64,000 nucleotides of DNA. Origin: Tardiphaga robiniae. Its GTDB lineage: Bacteria; Pseudomonadota; Alphaproteobacteria; Rhizobiales; Xanthobacteraceae. Below, piece by piece: positions 61,675 through 64,000 of this stretch. The stretch is taken from contig NZ_LVYV01000055.1 of NCBI RefSeq assembly GCF_001618955.1, forward strand, positions 186,001 through 250,000. Reading direction: 5' to 3'. Within the stretch, counting starts at the first letter, position 1; every line of letters begins with the position of its first letter. Below the pieces are notes generated by a model. The model saw only the letters and a program-made list of their open reading frames with translations. It did no database searches and had not been told where the DNA came from. Both the position numbers and the translations under genes were made by a program.

Positions 61675-62220
61675 TCAGGTTTCCGGCCGACATCCAAACA
61701 GCAGCTCCATCGGCTGACCGTCGAGATCGCGCAGATCGTGAGTAGCGCCAAGCATCACCAGCGCATGATGCAGCAGGCCGAACGGATCGGCGGGAATCCT
61801 GAGGCCGAGTTGCTGCTGCAACAAACGGGCGATTGTCGGCGATCGCCGGGTCGTTATCGATCGCTGCCGCGTCCAGCTCCGCGCCGTCCTCGGCGATTAT
61901 TTCGCGCATATCGGCCAGGTCGCCGCTGGCGGATGACGCGATCTGCTCCCACCAGGGATGCGCGCGATAAACTCATGCAGGCTGGCCGCCACAATGAGGG
62001 CCTGCCCTTCGCTCGTCAGGTGCAGCACATGGTTGATATCACCGACCAGCGCGAAGACGCCGCCAGATCCGTTCTGGCCGACGACCTCAAATGGCTCCAG
62101 CACCGAGACATCCATCCAGACCGGACCATGGGACTTGTTGTCCTCGACGGTGAATTCGAACGGCCACAGCCTGTCGCGCATCGCCTGGCTCGCGCCAAGC
62201 ATCGCCGGTGTCACACTCAT
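61675..62220 (-). pseudogene. Frameshifted hypothetical gene (compensating -1/+1 pair)
   Basis: Starting at ATG 62220 the frame reads MSVTPAMLGASQAMRDRL and continues well to HEFIARI near 61955. It then runs out of frame to a TAA at 61897. A -1 shift there gives PWWEQIASSASGDLADM and DGAELDAAAIDNDPA. A +1 shift near 61832 returns to the original frame as ARLLQQQLGLRIP and ends MELLFGCRPET at 61675. Start and final stop are in the same frame (182 codons). It looks like one real gene of about 181 residues with two indels, natural or from sequencing. I do not recognise the family. Confidence 0.65.
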
Positions 62221-62301
62221 GGCAATCGCTCGGTCGGCATCGCCGCCGCGCGACCAGGCACCAGGCGCGGTGGAGCAACAAGGCGGCAAATGCGATGACG
62301 A

Positions 62302-62484
62302 TTACGGCCAGCAGGCCGAACGCCTGACGCGGTCGGCGCCGGACGACGACAGTCCCACGACAAGCGCGCCAATCACAAGGCAAACCAGCCCCACCACTTC
62401 CCCGACGAACGGCCATTTCGCTGTCGTCAAATCGGAGACGAATTCGACAGCGATATCGATGAGCAGCTCGACGATCAAGGACAT
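62302..62484 (-). CDS. Small membrane protein, possibly frameshifted
   Basis: 60 residues with an amphipathic N-terminus (MSLIVELLIDIAVEFV) and one span (VVGLVCLVIGALVVGLS). Just beyond the stop, a different frame encodes another clear span (FGLLAVIVIAFAALLL), suggesting the intact protein had two spans and a frameshift near 62330. It is on the same strand as the other disrupted gene. The ribosome binding site is weak. Confidence 0.4.
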   Translation of the reverse strand: MSLIVELLIDIAVEFVSDLTTAKWPFVGEVVGLVCLVIGALVVGLSSSGADRVRRSACWP

Positions 62485-62561
62485 AATGACGGTACCAATT
62501 CAGCGACGTTGCCGGTTAGGCGTCGCAGCACAGTCTTTGGTTCAAGAGGTCGCCGGCCCGC

Positions 62562-63266
62562 TCAGGGCATGGCGGTCGGGTCCGCCGGCGCGGTGATCTC
62601 GATCAACTCCACCGGCCCGCCCGGCAGCGCGTCATCGAACACGCCGATCACCAGCCGACCGGTTTTCCAGGCATAAGTGTCAAGATTACTGCGGCCCTGT
62701 TTCAGCAGCGGCCCATCGGCATGGCGGTCATGGCCGTGCACCACATGGCGCGCGCCCTCACCTGCATCATGGCCGGACGCGTCATCATCCGCATAGCGCT
62801 TGGTCATCAGCAATACGGGATCCTGCTGCGCCAACGGCAGCGCGGGATCGACGCCGGCATGGACATAGACGCGATGCGCATCCACGTGCCACAGCGGCCG
62901 GCCATCGAGCCAGTCGATGTCATGCACCGGCACATCGGCGATGTCGCCGCCATAGGATGCGAGCGCGGTATCGCCGCCCTTCGCGAGCCAGTTCGCCACG
63001 GCAACATCGCCGCGCAAAACGCCGACCATCAGCGCATCGTGATTGCCCTTGAGCATCGCCAGCCGCAGACCCGGCGCCACCCCTGCCCGCAAACGCGCAA
63101 TCACGCCGCGCGAATCCGGGCCCTTGTCGACGTAGTCGCCGAGCACGACGATGGTGGCTTCCTTGCCGCCGGCATGCGCCTCGATCCGCAACAGTGCCGC
63201 ATCGAGCAGATCGCGCCGGCCGTGCAGATCGGGGATGACAAATGTTTGGGAACCCTCTCCGGCCAT
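62562..63266 (-). CDS. Metallophosphoesterase / serine-threonine protein phosphatase-like
   Basis: 234 residues. The PPP-type order of metal motifs is VIPDLHGR (GDxHG-like), VVLGDYVDKG (GDxVDRG) and LKGNHDALM (GNHD), followed by YVHAGVDP and VVHGHDRHADG. These place it with bacterial PrpA/ApaH-like phosphatases acting on phosphoproteins or diadenosine polyphosphates. In the first motif GD is replaced by PD, so the metal site is retained. ATG 63266 follows AGGAA by seven bases; the longer frame upstream is less likely. It stands alone on the minus strand. Confidence 0.9.
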   Translation of the reverse strand: MAGEGSQTFVIPDLHGRRDLLDAALLRIEAHAGGKEATIVVLGDYVDKGPDSRGVIARLRAGVAPGLRLAMLKGNHDALMVGVLRGDVAVANWLAKGGDTALASYGGDIADVPVHDIDWLDGRPLWHVDAHRVYVHAGVDPALPLAQQDPVLLMTKRYADDDASGHDAGEGARHVVHGHDRHADGPLLKQGRSNLDTYAWKTGRLVIGVFDDALPGGPVELIEITAPADPTAMP

Positions 63267-63448
63267 TGCGCGTTCCTGGCTTCGATCACAATAATCCACA
63301 GATGCGCCGCAGCCGTTTGCCGCGCAATTGTGCAAGATTGCCACGCAAACCTGACCACGTCACGATTAACGCAGAACAACATATAGTCTTGGTGCCCTGG
63401 CAATCTGCGACGACACGTCCGATGAGAACGCACTCCACGGAGAAGATC

Positions 63449-63652
63449 ATGACGACACAGCTAGAAACCACCCGACAACGCGTCAAGCGGATGGTCACGC
63501 GCGAACTAGCCGCTTTCGAACGCCGAGAAAACGAGATCAATGCGGAAGAGCGCCGCGAGCGTGCCCGAGCGCTGGGCCTGCCGCTGTCGCTCTCAGAACG
63601 GATAAGGGACGATCGCCGAACTGGCGCGCGATCTATGCACTCCTCCGGCTAA
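63449..63652 (+). CDS. Small, highly charged hypothetical protein
   Basis: 67 residues beginning MTTQLETTRQRVKRMVTRE, very rich in Arg and Glu and predicted to be one long helix. GGAGAA lies just upstream of the ATG. Its function is unknown; composition suggests a nucleic-acid- or protein-binding helix. Confidence 0.55.
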   Translation: MTTQLETTRQRVKRMVTRELAAFERRENEINAEERRERARALGLPLSLSERIRDDRRTGARSMHSSG

Positions 63653-63969
63653 ATGCTCCCTCCAGCGGCCCGGTTCCCGGCTCCTCGCTCCTCGTTGAGC
63701 GTCACGAATTCAGCGCAGTTGCCCAGCCCGATATCGCAAGTTCCGCAGCGTCGAGCGAACGCACGGCGTTTGATCACCTAAACGGATCGATGCCGTCGCA
63801 TGGGATGATGTAGCGACCTGTCCTCTGTTCCTCATGACTGCTTGGATTTCCATATTGGCTTATGTGAGTAGACCAGCTTTGTGATTTTGCCTTTCCCAGA
63901 CTGATCTCTCGGAACCATTCCCCCGCCGCAGTCGTTACCTCCATTCACGCAAGCTTTGGGAGAACGACA
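63653..63969. other. Intergenic region at the right end
   Basis: About 320 bases with no supported gene, hairpin or repeat. The part after 63830 is relatively AT-rich and probably contains the promoter of the gene that begins at 63970. Confidence 0.4.
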
Positions 63970-64000
63970 ATGAGACTGACCGATCGCGTCGCGTGTGCGG
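63970..64000 (+). CDS. Start of a gene cut by the right edge
   Basis: Only MRLTDRVACA is visible. GGGAGA lies six bases before the ATG, which supports a real start. Nothing can be said about function. Confidence 0.4.
   Translation, partial: MRLTDRVACA

Noticed and set aside
1-64000. CRISPR arrays, toxin-antitoxin pairs, integrase/transposase genes, tRNA or rRNA genes
   Set aside because: I looked for regularly spaced repeats, small paired ORFs with known signatures, transposase motifs and tRNA T-arm/anticodon patterns and found none I could support by eye.

Overview
The window looks like chromosomal DNA of a GC-rich alphaproteobacterium, most likely the Bradyrhizobium / Rhodopseudomonas / Tardiphaga group (Nitrobacteraceae). 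The evidence is the high third-position GC, TctABC and GlcD/GlcF-type genes of rhizobial flavour, small conserved proteins of a rhizobial type, and an interspersed palindromic element near 31.7 kb. This placement is inferred from gene content and style, not from a marker gene. I saw no tRNA, rRNA, CRISPR array, transposase or prophage.

Region 1 (1-29.5 kb) is a surface-polysaccharide (probably O-antigen) locus. It holds a TPP-dependent E1 alpha/beta pair, a flippase-like membrane protein, three family-2 glycosyltransferases, three large multi-membrane-segment proteins of unknown substrate, two methyltransferases and an ABC exporter pair (Wzm/Wzt). A tightly overlapping minus-strand operon (18.2 to 6.6 kb) encodes sugar-nucleotide chemistry: SDR epimerases, a nucleotidyltransferase-kinase fusion in the order opposite to E. 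coli HldE, a Gfo/Idh/MocA oxidoreductase, and a UDP-glucose-dehydrogenase-like protein in which the catalytic cysteine is replaced by asparagine. A CaiB/BaiF CoA-transferase is embedded near the right end. The enzymes suggest an unusual activated sugar.

Region 2 (29.5-46.4 kb) is metabolic and mixed. It holds a TctABC carboxylate transporter, an AlgI/AlgJ-like acetylation pair, two divergent crotonases, and a glyoxylate/glycolate module (serine-glyoxylate-type aminotransferase, a fused GlcD-GlcF oxidase, GlcG). A metallophosphoesterase, a glutathione S-transferase and an OafA-type acyltransferase complete it.

Region 3 (46.4-58.6 kb) is a divergent catabolic regulon. Leftward runs a polyamine-type ABC importer (ATPase, double-length permease, binding protein) ending in an IclR regulator. 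Rightward runs a two-subunit CoA-transferase, a DorA/BisC-type molybdoenzyme without signal peptide, an AhpD-like CxxC protein, a class II aldolase, a PfkB sugar kinase and an SDR. The intergenic region carries three alternating GTTCTA/TAGAAC half-sites, a likely operator. I cannot name the substrate; this is the best candidate here for an undescribed pathway.

Region 4 (58.6-64 kb) is a gene-poor zone of small hypothetical genes, a clear rho-independent terminator, a TPR protein, a calcineurin-type phosphatase and a locus with apparent frameshifts, including a compensating pair.
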